This document shows, in pieces, positions 1-8,344 of a stretch of 64,000 nucleotides of DNA (the stretch's first letter is position 1; every line of letters starts with the position of its first letter). The stretch is from the NCBI RefSeq assembly GCF_014643375.1, contig NZ_BMJJ01000008.1:124001-188000 (forward strand), given 5' to 3'. Below the pieces are notes generated by a model. That model saw only the letters and a list, made by a program, of their open reading frames with translations, was not told where the DNA came from and searched no databases. The position numbers were made by a program, and so were the translations under genes. The DNA is from Aureimonas glaciei (GTDB lineage: Bacteria > Pseudomonadota > Alphaproteobacteria > Rhizobiales > Rhizobiaceae).

Positions 1-63
1 AGGCCGACGATCGACCAGGTCGAAGCCGAGACGATCGGCGGCGGCTCGGCCCAGGCCGCCTAA
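1..63 (+). CDS. motA: C-terminal tail of a probable MotA stator protein (partial)
   Basis: The window opens inside a reading frame that runs 20 codons to a TAA at 61-63. It lies 15 bases upstream of fliM, on the same strand. The visible tail is hydrophilic and begins with RPTIDQVEAET. Rhizobial flagellar loci usually place motA directly before fliM, and that placement is the main reason for the call; the tail alone is too short to prove identity. MotA would be the inner-membrane proton-channel partner of MotB, which is encoded at 18505 in this window. Confidence 0.5.
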   Translation, partial: RPTIDQVEAETIGGGSAQAA

Positions 64-78
64 GGGAGCCGGAATACC

Positions 79-1014
79 ATGGCCATGACAGCCGAAAAGA
101 ACATCGAATCACAACTGCGCTCCGCCGCCAAGATCGAGCCGGACCGCCTGCCGCGCCTGAAGCTGATCGCCGCCGACTGGGCCGCCGCCGCTCAGGACAG
201 CCTGAACGAGATCTACGCCTCGCCCGTCGAAATCGAGTTCGTCGGCGTCTCGAGCCTGGCCTTCGCCAGCGCCGCCGGCGACCTTCAGGCGGCCGCCTCG
301 GTAACGCTCATCCGCTCGCCGAAATGGCGCGAAATCGGCTTTGCCATCGCCGATCTGCGCCTGGCCGACACGATCGTCGAGGCCGTGTTCGGGGGCAATG
401 GCGATTCCGCTATCGGGCCGCCCCGGCCGATCAGCAAGCTCGACCGGCGCTTCATCGATCTGGCGCTGTCCACCGTGATCAACGCCGCCAACAAGGTCTT
501 CGCGCCGGTCGCCCCGCTGGACATGGTCGACGACCGGGTGCTCCACACCGCGATCCTGCCGCAGCTCGAGGAAGTCCTGACGAAGGAGAACGTCGCCTTC
601 GTCGACTTCGCCTTCAAGATCTCCATCGGCAACCATGCCAGCACGTTGCGCTTCGCCCTGCCCGAGCGCGCGCTGTCGGTGCATCGGCGCAAGCTGACGA
701 TCGTTCCCGAGAGCGCGCCGCTGATGGCCGACGAGGCCTGGGCGCGCGACATCACCGAAGGCCTGCAGCTGGCCGATCTCGAGATCCGCGCGCTGCTCGA
801 CGAAAAGCAGATCACCCTTGGCGACGTCGCCCGCTTCACGCTCGGCCAGACGATCGTCCTCGATGCCACGACCGACAGCCTTCTCATCATCGAATGCGAG
901 GAGCAGCGGCTGTTCCGCGGGCGCATGGGGCGGTCCCACGATTCCTACGTGGTCCGCATCGAAGAGAAGATCGATCCAACCGAGGAGTTCATCGATGACA
1001 TCCTATCTGATTGA
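79..1014 (+). CDS. fliM: Flagellar motor switch protein FliM
   Basis: FliM is the middle part of the C-ring switch, joining FliG to FliN and binding phospho-CheY. The 311-residue product has the CheC-like middle domain and a C-terminal SpoA/FliN-like domain (about residues 225-300, around LGDVARFTLGQTIVLDATT). The canonical N-terminal CheY-binding motif of the LSQxEIDALL type is not seen; the protein begins with an amphipathic stretch instead. ATG at 79 follows a GGGAGCC purine run, and a second ATG lies two codons in. It follows the probable motA and overlaps the next gene by 20 bases, so it belongs to one operon with fliN, fliG and probably flhB. Confidence 0.95.
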   Translation: MAMTAEKNIESQLRSAAKIEPDRLPRLKLIAADWAAAAQDSLNEIYASPVEIEFVGVSSLAFASAAGDLQAAASVTLIRSPKWREIGFAIADLRLADTIVEAVFGGNGDSAIGPPRPISKLDRRFIDLALSTVINAANKVFAPVAPLDMVDDRVLHTAILPQLEEVLTKENVAFVDFAFKISIGNHASTLRFALPERALSVHRRKLTIVPESAPLMADEAWARDITEGLQLADLEIRALLDEKQITLGDVARFTLGQTIVLDATTDSLLIIECEEQRLFRGRMGRSHDSYVVRIEEKIDPTEEFIDDILSD

Positions 1015-1396
1015 TTTCGTCCTGATATCGGCCCTCGTCTTCACCAGCTGGCGGGTCGGCATGATGGTGCGCGAACTGCGCAAGCTGCGCAGCGAGGAAT
1101 CCAGCTTCCACCGCAGCCTTCAGGATGCCGATGCCGCGATCAACCGCGCCGCCCACGCCGTGGTGATGCTGCGCAGCGAGGGCGTTGCGACGCTCAATGC
1201 CCTGCAGGCGGCGATCGACGACGCGCGCGAGCTGTCGGGCATGCTGGACGACTCGGTCCGGGTGGCCGAGACGCGCCTTTCCGTCGCCAATGACGGTCGC
1301 CGCGACGCGCCCCTGGCCGCGGCCGCACCGACGCAGGAAAACTGGCTGACGCTGATCGAGTCACGCCTCGCATCAGCCTCGCCCGCTAATCGTTGA
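995..1396 (+). CDS. Small membrane-anchored flagellar-locus protein (DUF6468-like)
   Basis: A 133-residue protein starts at an ATG inside the last codons of fliM (20-base overlap), which implies translational coupling. Residues 3-20 form one hydrophobic segment (YLIDFVLISALVFTSW). After this come basic residues and a mostly helical Ala-rich region (about 40-95) with a Pro/Ala-rich tail. Size, position between fliM and fliN and single N-terminal anchor fit the small alphaproteobacterial flagellar-locus family annotated DUF6468; that match is from memory. The function is unknown. A role in stator or C-ring assembly is only suggested by its neighbours. Confidence 0.8.
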   Translation: MTSYLIDFVLISALVFTSWRVGMMVRELRKLRSEESSFHRSLQDADAAINRAAHAVVMLRSEGVATLNALQAAIDDARELSGMLDDSVRVAETRLSVANDGRRDAPLAAAAPTQENWLTLIESRLASASPANR

Positions 1397-1505
1397 TTCA
1401 CAAGGCGCTGCAGCCGCTTCGGCCCGATGGGCCAAGGGGCGCGAGCCGACAGTTGCAGCGGCCGTTTCGAACCAGACCGGCCATACCAGACAGGGAGATC
1501 CGATC

Positions 1506-1952
1506 ATGATTGATGACGACGAGGCGGACGTGATGGATGCCGGCATCATGGAGACGGACGACATCGAGGGCAGCGAGTTCGAGGCCCCCGCCTTCGACGC
1601 CGCCGACGAACTGGAATCCTCCGCCGGCTTCGACGGCATGGACGACGGCGAGGCGGTGCAGGCCGAGGGCAAGCCCGACCTCAACCTCATCATGGACATT
1701 CCCGTCACCATGCAGGTGGTTCTGGGCAAGGCCGTCATGCCGGTCGCGAGCCTCGTGAAGCTCGGCCGCGGCGCCGTGGTCAAGCTCGACACCAGCATCG
1801 GCGACCCCGTCGACCTCATCGTCAACGGCCGGATCGTCGCGCGCGGCGAGGTCGTGGTCCTGGAGAACGAGGAATCGCGCTTCGGCATCACCTTGACCGA
1901 GATCGTTTCGCCCGGTGCGCGCCCCCAGCGTGCCAAGGCGTCGGCGGCCTGA
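1506..1952 (+). CDS. fliN: Flagellar motor switch protein FliN
   Basis: FliN forms the base of the C-ring and helps direct export substrates. The 148-residue product has a long acidic N-terminal extension (residues 1-58, rich in D and E). The SpoA domain follows at about residues 60-135, with the conserved core around IPVTMQVVLGKAVMPVASL and GDPVDLIVNGRIVARGEVVV. ATG 1506 is preceded by a GGGAGATCC ribosome site. It lies between the DUF6468-like gene and fliG, six bases before the fliG start. The acidic extension is longer than in enteric FliN but such extensions are common in Hyphomicrobiales. Confidence 0.95.
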   Translation: MIDDDEADVMDAGIMETDDIEGSEFEAPAFDAADELESSAGFDGMDDGEAVQAEGKPDLNLIMDIPVTMQVVLGKAVMPVASLVKLGRGAVVKLDTSIGDPVDLIVNGRIVARGEVVVLENEESRFGITLTEIVSPGARPQRAKASAA

Positions 1953-1958
1953 TCCGTC

Positions 1959-2999
1959 ATGAGCTTTGCGAGCTATTCCGACATGGACGCTGACCGTGAT
2001 TCGATCGTCGGACCGGCACGGGCAGCCATTCTTCTCCTGGCGATGGGCTCGAACGGCGCCTCGCGGCTGCTGAAGCATCTCAGCCACGACGAGATCCGCG
2101 CGCTGCGCGACAGCGTCGCCGATCAGAAGGAAGTCTCGGCCCACCAGCTCGATCAGCTCGTCAGCGATTTCCAGGAGGCTTTCAAGACGGGTTCGGGCCT
2201 CAGCGGCCTCGACTCCGAGATGAACAAGCTCCTGAAGTCCGCTCTGTCGTCCGACGAGATGTCGCAGGTCTTCGGGGCCGAGGACTTCATCGACTCCTCG
2301 CTGTTCACCGGCCCTTCGCTGTCGGTGTGGGAGGAGATCGAGAATCTCGGCGTCAAGACGCTGCATGGCCTGCTCGTCGGCGAACACCCACAGGTCGTGG
2401 CCATCGTCGTCGCCCGCCTCGAGCCCGAGATCGCCGCCGCGCTGGTCGCCGGTTTCGAGGACGCGTTCCGCAACGACGTCATGCGCCGGGTGCTCAGCGC
2501 CCGACCCCTGACGCTCGAAGCGGAGGAGATGATCGAGACGACGCTGCGCGCCACGCTCATCGCCGGCGACGACGGTCCGGAACGCCTGGCACGCCGCACG
2601 ACGCTGGCGGAGATCGCCAACCGGATGGAAAAGGTGCAGACCGACGCCTTCCTGATGTCGATCGCCGAAACCCAACCGGAAGAAGCGACCGCGATCCGCA
2701 ACCTGCTCTTCGCCTTCGAAGACCTGCCGAACGTCGTCAAGAAGTCGCGGCTCATCCTCTTCGACGAGATTCCGACCGAGCTCGTCACCATGGCCCTGCG
2801 CGGCGCCCCGCCCGAACTGGTCGAGGTGGTCGTGTCCTCGCTCGCCGCCCGTGCCCGCCGCATGGTGGAAGCGGAGCTGCAGCAGCCGGCCGACATCGCC
2901 GCCAAGGACATCACCGCGGCGCGGCGCTCCATCGCCGCGGCCGCCCTGCGCCTGGCCTCCGAAGGCAAGATCGTCCTGACGGCGGCGCCCGAAGCCTGA
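1959..2999 (+). CDS. fliG: Flagellar motor switch protein FliG
   Basis: FliG is the rotor protein that couples the MS-ring (FliF) to FliM and receives torque from the stator through its charged C-terminal domain. The 346 residues match the family length. The EHPQVVAIVVARL motif of the middle domain is at about residues 142-154, and the C-terminal domain (about 240-330) carries the expected helices with charged residues (FDEIPTELVTMALRGAPPEL). Start ATG 1959 is close behind fliN. A G+C-rich stem-loop follows at 3007, before flhB. Confidence 0.97.
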   Translation: MSFASYSDMDADRDSIVGPARAAILLLAMGSNGASRLLKHLSHDEIRALRDSVADQKEVSAHQLDQLVSDFQEAFKTGSGLSGLDSEMNKLLKSALSSDEMSQVFGAEDFIDSSLFTGPSLSVWEEIENLGVKTLHGLLVGEHPQVVAIVVARLEPEIAAALVAGFEDAFRNDVMRRVLSARPLTLEAEEMIETTLRATLIAGDDGPERLARRTTLAEIANRMEKVQTDAFLMSIAETQPEEATAIRNLLFAFEDLPNVVKKSRLILFDEIPTELVTMALRGAPPELVEVVVSSLAARARRMVEAELQQPADIAAKDITAARRSIAAAALRLASEGKIVLTAAPEA

Positions 3000-3006
3000 T
3001 CCACGC

Positions 3007-3038
3007 CGTGCCGCCGTCCCGGACGGACAGGCGGCACG
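3007..3038 (+). terminator. Nested stem-loop between fliG and flhB (possible attenuator)
   Basis: CGTGCCGCC (3007-3015) pairs perfectly with GGCGGCACG (3030-3038). Inside the loop GTCC can pair with GGAC. There is no U-tract, so a simple intrinsic terminator is doubtful; an mRNA stability element or partial attenuator before flhB is as likely. Confidence 0.4.
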
Positions 3039-3120
3039 CCGAAACTGCCTGCGGACGGACGAAGCTCCGTTCCCGCGTTCGCATGATGCGAACTCTTAAC
3101 AGTGATAGGGCAGGTTCATC

Positions 3121-4206
3121 GTGGCTGACGAGGACAAGGATTCCAAAACAGAAGAAGCCACAGAGAAGAAGATCCGCGACACGGTGGAGAAGGGCAATCT
3201 GCCGTCTTCGCGCGAGGCGCCGATCTTGGCTTCGCTGCTGGCCGCCATGGCGTTCATTGCCTTCACGGCCCGGGATGCCAGCAACGTTCTTCTCACCAGC
3301 CTGAAGAGCACGTTCGAAAATCCGAGCCAGTGGAACATCGAGAATGGTACGGATGCCCTTCAATTCATGCACGTCATCGGGCTGCAGGCCGGTCAGTTCA
3401 TCCTCCCCGCCGCCGGCTTCTTCGTCGTCGGCGGCGTCCTGGCGTCGCTCCTGCAGAACCCGCCGCAGATCAATCTCGAGCGCATCCGCCCGAAGATGCA
3501 GAACATCTCCATCGTCTCCGGCTGGAACAAACTTTTCGGCCTGCGCGGCTTCACTGAGTTCGGCAAGTCGCTGTTCAAGTTCGCCGCCATTTCGATCATC
3601 GTCGGCACCATGCTTGCCAACGACCTGCAGTCGACGCTGAAGACGATGTTTTCAGACCCGAACCTGCTTCCGGAAACGCTGCTGACGCTGGCCATGCAGC
3701 TCTTGTCGGCGGTGTCGATCGCCACGATCGTGCTCGTTGCCGCCGATCTCTTCTTCTCCCGCGTGCTCTGGCATCGCGACCTGAAGATGTCGAAGCAGGA
3801 GATCAAGGACGAGATGAAGCAGGCCGAAGGCGATCCCATGGTCAAGGCGCGCCAGCGCCAGATCGCCCGCGACCGCAATCGCAAGCGGATGATGGCGGCG
3901 GTTCCCAAGGCAACCGTCGTCATCGCCAATCCGACCCATTACGCCATCGCCCTGCGCTATTCGCGCGAGGAGGGCGGCGCCCCGATCGTCGTCGCCAAGG
4001 GCGTGGACCTGATCGCCCTGAAGATTCGTGAAATCGCCGAAGCCAATGACGTGCCGGTGATCGAAGACAAGCTCTTGGCAAGGTCCATGTACGATCATGT
4101 TGAAATCGACCAGATGATTCCGCAGCAGTTCTTCAAGGCGGTCGCGGAATTGATCTACTTCCTCCAGTCTCGATCCTCTGGGAAGATCGGCGCCGGCGGC
4201 GGCTGA
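3121..4206 (+). CDS. flhB: Flagellar type III export apparatus protein FlhB
   Basis: FlhB is an inner-membrane part of the export gate that switches substrate class after self-cleavage. The 361-residue protein starts at GTG 3121 with the typical charged N-terminus (ADEDKDSKTEEATEKK). It has four hydrophobic segments between about residues 30 and 215, and the self-cleavage motif NPTH at about residue 274 (VVIANPTHYAIALRY). The C-terminal cytoplasmic domain is complete. A 121-base gap separates it from fliG. Confidence 0.96.
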   Translation: MADEDKDSKTEEATEKKIRDTVEKGNLPSSREAPILASLLAAMAFIAFTARDASNVLLTSLKSTFENPSQWNIENGTDALQFMHVIGLQAGQFILPAAGFFVVGGVLASLLQNPPQINLERIRPKMQNISIVSGWNKLFGLRGFTEFGKSLFKFAAISIIVGTMLANDLQSTLKTMFSDPNLLPETLLTLAMQLLSAVSIATIVLVAADLFFSRVLWHRDLKMSKQEIKDEMKQAEGDPMVKARQRQIARDRNRKRMMAAVPKATVVIANPTHYAIALRYSREEGGAPIVVAKGVDLIALKIREIAEANDVPVIEDKLLARSMYDHVEIDQMIPQQFFKAVAELIYFLQSRSSGKIGAGGG

Positions 4207-4393
4207 TGCCGACAGGACGACGTCGCCGACAAGGGCGGCGCGGTCGACCGCGACATGATGTCAGGGGTTGCATTCTCTTGGTTCCCCGGCAGGCCGGCGG
4301 AACTTCCATACGTGCCGCGGCAAGACCTGCGGCACCCGAATAATGAATGCTCGCGCGCCGAAGGCGCCGACATCGCTGGATCTGGGTGGTGGT

Positions 4394-4843
4394 ATGGGTT
4401 CTCACTTCATGTTGAATCTTCGCAGCAAGCATACCATCGAACGCGAAAAGATCCTGGCCGAGGGTATCGAGCAGGTGGTCGCGGAGCTTCGACTGGTCGA
4501 GGTGATCGATTATATCGCCTTCCTGCGGATGGAGCGGCTCGGCAACGTCGCCGACATCGTCAATTCGTCCAGCCAGCTGTTTCTCAAGACGGGGACACTC
4601 CGCTTCGGCTCGGAGGGCGACTTGCACCTGACCTGGGGCAGCGTGCCGACGATCGACCTCGCCATGGAGTTCCACCACCAGGGTGTCAGCGCCCATTTCC
4701 GCCTGGGCCTGGCGGCCGCCAGCGCCTCGGTGACCATCACCTTCATCGCCTTCGCGACGCCGGACGCCAGTCCGGAAGAGCATACTGAGATGCTGCGCGC
4801 CGCCGTTCAGGCTTCCCGCATCGGCCGCAGCCAGGAGGCCTGA
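4394..4843 (+). CDS. Unrecognised protein downstream of flhB
   Basis: The open frame runs from 4268 to 4843. ATG 4394 (149 residues) or ATG 4409 are the most reasonable starts; ATG 4343 is also possible. No signal peptide or membrane segment is visible. The N-terminal third is charged and helical (about residues 10-45, with RSKHTIEREKILAEGIEQ). The rest alternates in a beta-like pattern, ending with an Ala-rich helix. Codon use and G+C match the flagellar neighbours. It is followed by a strong terminator at 4932, so it probably closes the fliM-flhB transcription unit. No family is recognised. Confidence 0.7.
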   Translation: MGSHFMLNLRSKHTIEREKILAEGIEQVVAELRLVEVIDYIAFLRMERLGNVADIVNSSSQLFLKTGTLRFGSEGDLHLTWGSVPTIDLAMEFHHQGVSAHFRLGLAAASASVTITFIAFATPDASPEEHTEMLRAAVQASRIGRSQEA

Positions 4844-4931
4844 CCATCCGCGGACCGCTCTGAGATCCGGCAGGTGCGCGTCGGGGAGGGGCGCGGCCCT
4901 TGCGAAACCGGCGCCCGGCATGGCGTCATCC

Positions 4932-4977
4932 AAGGCCCGTTCGGCTCGTTTGAGCCAAGCGGGCCTTTGTCGTTTGC
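4932..4977 (+). terminator. Rho-independent terminator after the flhB unit
   Basis: AAGGCCCG (4932-4939) pairs with CGGGCCTT (4960-4967). An inner GGCTC/GAGCC stem lies within, and TTTGTCGTTT follows. It ends the plus-strand unit before the convergent cheW gene. Confidence 0.85.
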
Positions 4978-5044
4978 AGCCCGCGCCCCGCCGCAGGCGA
5001 TGGCCTCGCGGCGGACGCGCGGACGGCGGCTCGCGCCGGCCGGG

Positions 5045-5524
5045 TCAGGCGGCGATCGCGGCCGAGCGCTCGGGGAAGCAGTGGGGAACCGACAGGATGC
5101 TGACGATGCGGCCGTCGATCATGACAAGACCCGACACCGAGTTCTGGGACTCGCTGTGGCCGACGTCGGGGGTTGGCTGGATCATCGCGGCGTTGATGGT
5201 GATGATGTCGCAGACCGCGTCGACCAAGAGGCCGAGCAGGCGCTCCTCGACCTGAACCACGACGACGACGGCGGACGGCCCCGGTTCGACCGGTGCCAGA
5301 CCCAGATGTTCGCCGAGATCGATGACCGACAGGACCACACCGCGCAGGTTGATCATGCCCTTCACCGAGGGAGGCGAATGGGGCATCGGCGTCGACGACA
5401 TCCAGCCGCGGATTTCGCGGACACTCATGATGTCGAGCGCGAATTCCTGGACGCCCACCCGTACGGAGAGCAGTTCCGAGCCGAGGGCCTTTGCCGCGAT
5501 CGGGCCGTCCAGACGCTGTGCCAT
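5045..5524 (-). CDS. cheW: Chemotaxis coupling protein CheW
   Basis: CheW links chemoreceptors to the histidine kinase CheA. The 159-residue frame from ATG 5524 covers the whole CheW fold (SH3-like lobes). Conserved patterns include FALDIMSVREIRGW near residue 28, MINLRGVVLSVIDLGE near 56 and a C-terminal SGLVMIDGRIVSIL. ATG 5524 has a CGGAG site upstream; a 30-residue upstream extension (to 5614) looks untranslated. It is the only chemotaxis gene here and points against the flanking flagellar genes, so it is likely transcribed alone. Confidence 0.93.
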   Translation of the reverse strand: MAQRLDGPIAAKALGSELLSVRVGVQEFALDIMSVREIRGWMSSTPMPHSPPSVKGMINLRGVVLSVIDLGEHLGLAPVEPGPSAVVVVVQVEERLLGLLVDAVCDIITINAAMIQPTPDVGHSESQNSVSGLVMIDGRIVSILSVPHCFPERSAAIAA

Positions 5525-5792
5525 GTGAGTCTCCGCAAGGCGCTGTTCGCCCACCGCTGGGTCGCCTGACCGCAGCGCCCGTGAGGTCAGCCGACGGTCA
5601 CTGTGCGGCAGCATCTGCTAAGAATGCGTAACGCCCGGCTGGGGCCGGGACATGGTCGCCGGATCGCCGGGTGGCGTCCCCGCCATGACGGGTGCTGCGG
5701 CGCAGGGCGCCGAACGCGTCCGCGGGCAAGTTTCGGACAAGTGCACCGCCGTAGAACTGGGCCCGTCATCTTGGTGGTGATGGGGGATTTCA

Positions 5793-6173
5793 TTGACCGA
5801 CATCTATCTCTTTGGGCTTTCGTCGCGGCGGGCGGAATGGCTCGCGAACCGACAGACGATCGTCGCTGAGAACATCTCCAACGTGAACACGCCCGGCTAC
5901 AAGGCCAAGGATATCGGCGGTTTCTCCGACACCATGCAATCGACGCAGCTCGCCATGGCGGGGAGCAGCTCGATGCACCTGGCCGCGAGCAGCGGGCGCG
6001 CCGTCGAGATCGAGGAACGGCCGGAAAACGCCTGGGACGTCACCCATTCCGGCAACTCCGTCACGCTCGAGCAGGAAATGCTGAAGTCGGGCGAAGTCTC
6101 GGCCCAGTACACGCTGAACGCCTCGATCGCCAAAGCCTTCCACCGCTTCTTCATGACCAGCGTCAAGGGCTGA
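5793..6173 (+). CDS. flgB: Flagellar basal-body rod protein FlgB
   Basis: FlgB is the proximal rod subunit. The 126 residues carry the rod/hook N-terminal signature ([17 protein letters not shown], about residues 25-41) and a C-terminal coiled-coil segment. Translation begins at TTG 5793, with a GGGGGA site at 5782-5787; no in-frame ATG is available just upstream. It starts an operon with flgC, fliE and flgG (gaps of 5, 4 and 27 bases). Confidence 0.93.
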   Translation: MTDIYLFGLSSRRAEWLANRQTIVAENISNVNTPGYKAKDIGGFSDTMQSTQLAMAGSSSMHLAASSGRAVEIEERPENAWDVTHSGNSVTLEQEMLKSGEVSAQYTLNASIAKAFHRFFMTSVKG

Positions 6174-6178
6174 ACCCA

Positions 6179-6595
6179 ATGTCAGATCCGATCATTTCCA
6201 GCCTGCGGATCGCCGCGAGCGGCCTCGAGGCACAGTCGAACCGGCTGCGCATCGTCTCGGAGAACGTCGCCAACGCGCAATCGACGGGTCTCACCCCCGG
6301 CAGCGACCCCTATCGCCGCAAGACCGTGACCTTCCAGAGCGAGATCGACCGCGTGAGCGGCGCCCAGCTCGTCAAGGTCGCCGACTACGGCACCGACAGC
6401 TCGGACTTCACCGTCGAGCACGATCCCGGCAATCCGGCGGCGGACGCCGGCGGCTACGTCAAGATGCCCAACGTCAACATGCTGGTCGAGATGGCCGACA
6501 TGCGCGAGGCCAACCGGTCCTACGAGGCCAATCTGCAAGTGATCAAGCAGGCGCGCGAACTGATCAACGTGACCATCGATCTTCTCAGGAGCTGA
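6179..6595 (+). CDS. flgC: Flagellar basal-body rod protein FlgC
   Basis: FlgC is a rod subunit exported by the flagellar type III system. The 138-residue product has the rod signature ([13 protein letters not shown], about residues 22-34) and the C-terminal FlgC block ([25 protein letters not shown]) that mediates rod polymerisation. The start is 5 bases after the flgB stop and fliE begins 4 bases after its own stop. Confidence 0.96.
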   Translation: MSDPIISSLRIAASGLEAQSNRLRIVSENVANAQSTGLTPGSDPYRRKTVTFQSEIDRVSGAQLVKVADYGTDSSDFTVEHDPGNPAADAGGYVKMPNVNMLVEMADMREANRSYEANLQVIKQARELINVTIDLLRS

Positions 6596-6599
6596 CCCC

Positions 6600-6923
6600 A
6601 TGATCCCCGCCATTAGTTCCGCGCTGTCGCGCGTCGAGACGTCCCGCATCGACAGCGGCATGGCCACCGGCCTCAGCTCCGGCATCGGCGCGAGCGGGGT
6701 CGGCAAGCCGGACTTCGCCTCGGTCATGGCCCAGGTGACGACGAACGCCATCGATACGATGAGGAATGCCGAAGTCGTCTCGGTCAAGGGCATCAACGGC
6801 GAGGCCTCGACGCAGGCGGTGGTCAGCGCGGTCATGGATGCCGAGCGCACGCTGACGACGGCGGTCGCGCTCCGCGACAAGGTCGTCTCCGCCTATCAAG
6901 AACTGTCACGGATGGCCATCTGA
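6600..6923 (+). CDS. fliE: Flagellar hook-basal body complex protein FliE
   Basis: FliE joins the MS-ring and export gate to the rod. The length of 107 residues is typical. The C-terminal half (about 40-107) has the conserved pattern with VVSAVMDAERTLTTAVALRDKVVSAYQE and a hydrophobic end (LSRMAI). It sits between flgC and flgG, an order common in Hyphomicrobiales. Confidence 0.95.
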   Translation: MIPAISSALSRVETSRIDSGMATGLSSGIGASGVGKPDFASVMAQVTTNAIDTMRNAEVVSVKGINGEASTQAVVSAVMDAERTLTTAVALRDKVVSAYQELSRMAI

Positions 6924-6950
6924 CGCCTTTGTCGGAAGAGGAATGAACCT

Positions 6951-7736
6951 ATGAGAGCTTTGGCCATTGCCGCCACCGGCATGAACGCACAGCAGACCAA
7001 TGTCGAAGTGATCGCGAACAACATCGCGAACATCAACACTACCGGTTTCAAGCGTTCCCGTGCTGAATTCACCGACCTTCTCTACCAGGTCGAGCGCATG
7101 CAGGGCGTGCCGGCGCGCGGCGGCGAGGGCGTGGTTCCCGAAGGCGCCCAGATCGGCCTCGGCGTGCGCACCGCGGCGATCCGCTCGACCCATATCCAGG
7201 GCTCGCTGGCGCAGACCGGCAACACGCTGGATCTGGCGATCAACGGCAACGGCTACTTCCAGATCACCGGCGCCGGCGGCGAGACGCTCTACACCCGCGA
7301 CGGCGCCCTGAACACCAACGACCAGGGCCAGATCGTCACCCTCGACGGCTTCCTGATCGATCCGCAGATCACCGTCCCCGTCGACAATGTGACGCTGACC
7401 GTCTCGAGCACCGGCGAAATCTACTCCAAGGCGGGCAATGCTGATCCGATCCTGCTCGGACAGTTGACGCTGGCGACCTTCGTCAACGAGCCGGGCCTGG
7501 AGGCCAAGGGTGGCAACCTGTTCAAGGAGACCCTGGCGTCCGGCCCACCGACCGCCGGCGTGCCGGGCGATCCGGGCTTCGGTGTCATCCACCAGGGCTA
7601 TCTCGAGGGATCGAACGTCGATCCCGTCAAGGAGATCTCGGAACTGATCTCGGCGCAGCGCGCCTATGAAATGAATTCCAAGGTCATTCAGGCTGCCGAC
7701 GACATGTCGAAGGTCGTCTCGACCGGCCTGCGCTAG
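6951..7736 (+). CDS. flgG: Flagellar distal rod protein FlgG
   Basis: FlgG forms the distal rod that spans the periplasm. The 261 residues match the family length. The N-terminus reads [20 protein letters not shown], followed by the rod signature [20 protein letters not shown]. The C-terminus has the usual [39 protein letters not shown] site precedes the ATG. A long stem-loop with a UUCG loop follows at 7745. Confidence 0.97.
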   Translation: MRALAIAATGMNAQQTNVEVIANNIANINTTGFKRSRAEFTDLLYQVERMQGVPARGGEGVVPEGAQIGLGVRTAAIRSTHIQGSLAQTGNTLDLAINGNGYFQITGAGGETLYTRDGALNTNDQGQIVTLDGFLIDPQITVPVDNVTLTVSSTGEIYSKAGNADPILLGQLTLATFVNEPGLEAKGGNLFKETLASGPPTAGVPGDPGFGVIHQGYLEGSNVDPVKEISELISAQRAYEMNSKVIQAADDMSKVVSTGLR

Positions 7737-7744
7737 CCTGCCTG

Positions 7745-7774
7745 GCCCGCCTGCGGCTTCGGCCGCAGGCGGGC
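7745..7774 (+). other. Perfect 13-bp stem-loop with UUCG tetraloop between flgG and flgA
   Basis: GCCCGCCTGCGGC (7745-7757) pairs perfectly with GCCGCAGGCGGGC (7762-7774), with the extra-stable loop TTCG between. There is no U-tract. It lies in a 110-base gap inside the rod and ring operon, so an mRNA processing or stability element is more likely than a full terminator. Confidence 0.7.
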
Positions 7775-7846
7775 ACGTCCCGCGGCCTCTCCGTCTTCCG
7801 GGGACCTGCGCCCCCGTCACAACTCCCCGACAAGAGGATCCCGGCC

Positions 7847-8344
7847 ATGGAATGGGTATCGAAGCGCGAACGGCTCGCCGTCTGGATCTATGGTATCGGT
7901 GTCCTCGTCGTCGCCCTCGTCCTTCTGTCCATTCCCGTCCGCGCCCTGGCCGCCGACATCGAGCTGCCGGTCCCGTCGGTGGTGATCTATCCCGGCCAGG
8001 TCATCCTCGATCGGGGCGTGTCGTCGGCACGGTTCAAGATCCCCGGGGCGAACCTTGCCGCCTACGTCGTCGAAAACGGGATGCTGACCGACAAGGTCGC
8101 CCGCCGGACGCTGTTGCCCAACAAGCCGATCATGCTGGCCGATTTGAAGACGCCGGACATCGTCCGGGCGGGCGTTCCGACCACGATCATCTATCGCGAG
8201 GCGGGCGTCTACATCGCCGCGCTCGGCACCCCGCTCGCCTCGGCCGCCGAAGGCGACATGGTGCGCGTGCGCAATGCCGACAGCGGGATCACCATTTCCG
8301 GAATCGTCGCTGCCGACGGTTCGATCGAGGTCCAGGCCCCATGA
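7847..8344 (+). CDS. flgA: Flagellar P-ring assembly chaperone FlgA
   Basis: FlgA is the periplasmic chaperone for FlgI in P-ring assembly. The 165-residue product has a long N-terminal hydrophobic segment (residues 13-33) that would act as signal peptide or anchor. A SAF-like domain follows, including the motif RRTLLPNKPIMLADLKTPD (about 85-103). The stop overlaps the flgI start (ATGA at 8341-8344), showing coupling with its client. The N-terminal segment is longer than a usual Sec signal, as in other rhizobial FlgA. Confidence 0.92.
   Translation: MEWVSKRERLAVWIYGIGVLVVALVLLSIPVRALAADIELPVPSVVIYPGQVILDRGVSSARFKIPGANLAAYVVENGMLTDKVARRTLLPNKPIMLADLKTPDIVRAGVPTTIIYREAGVYIAALGTPLASAAEGDMVRVRNADSGITISGIVAADGSIEVQAP

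Noticed and set aside
1398-2675. Long open frame (425 codons) on the minus strand
   Set aside because: It is antisense to fliN and fliG, with the Arg/His/Gly-rich composition typical of shadow frames in GC-rich DNA.
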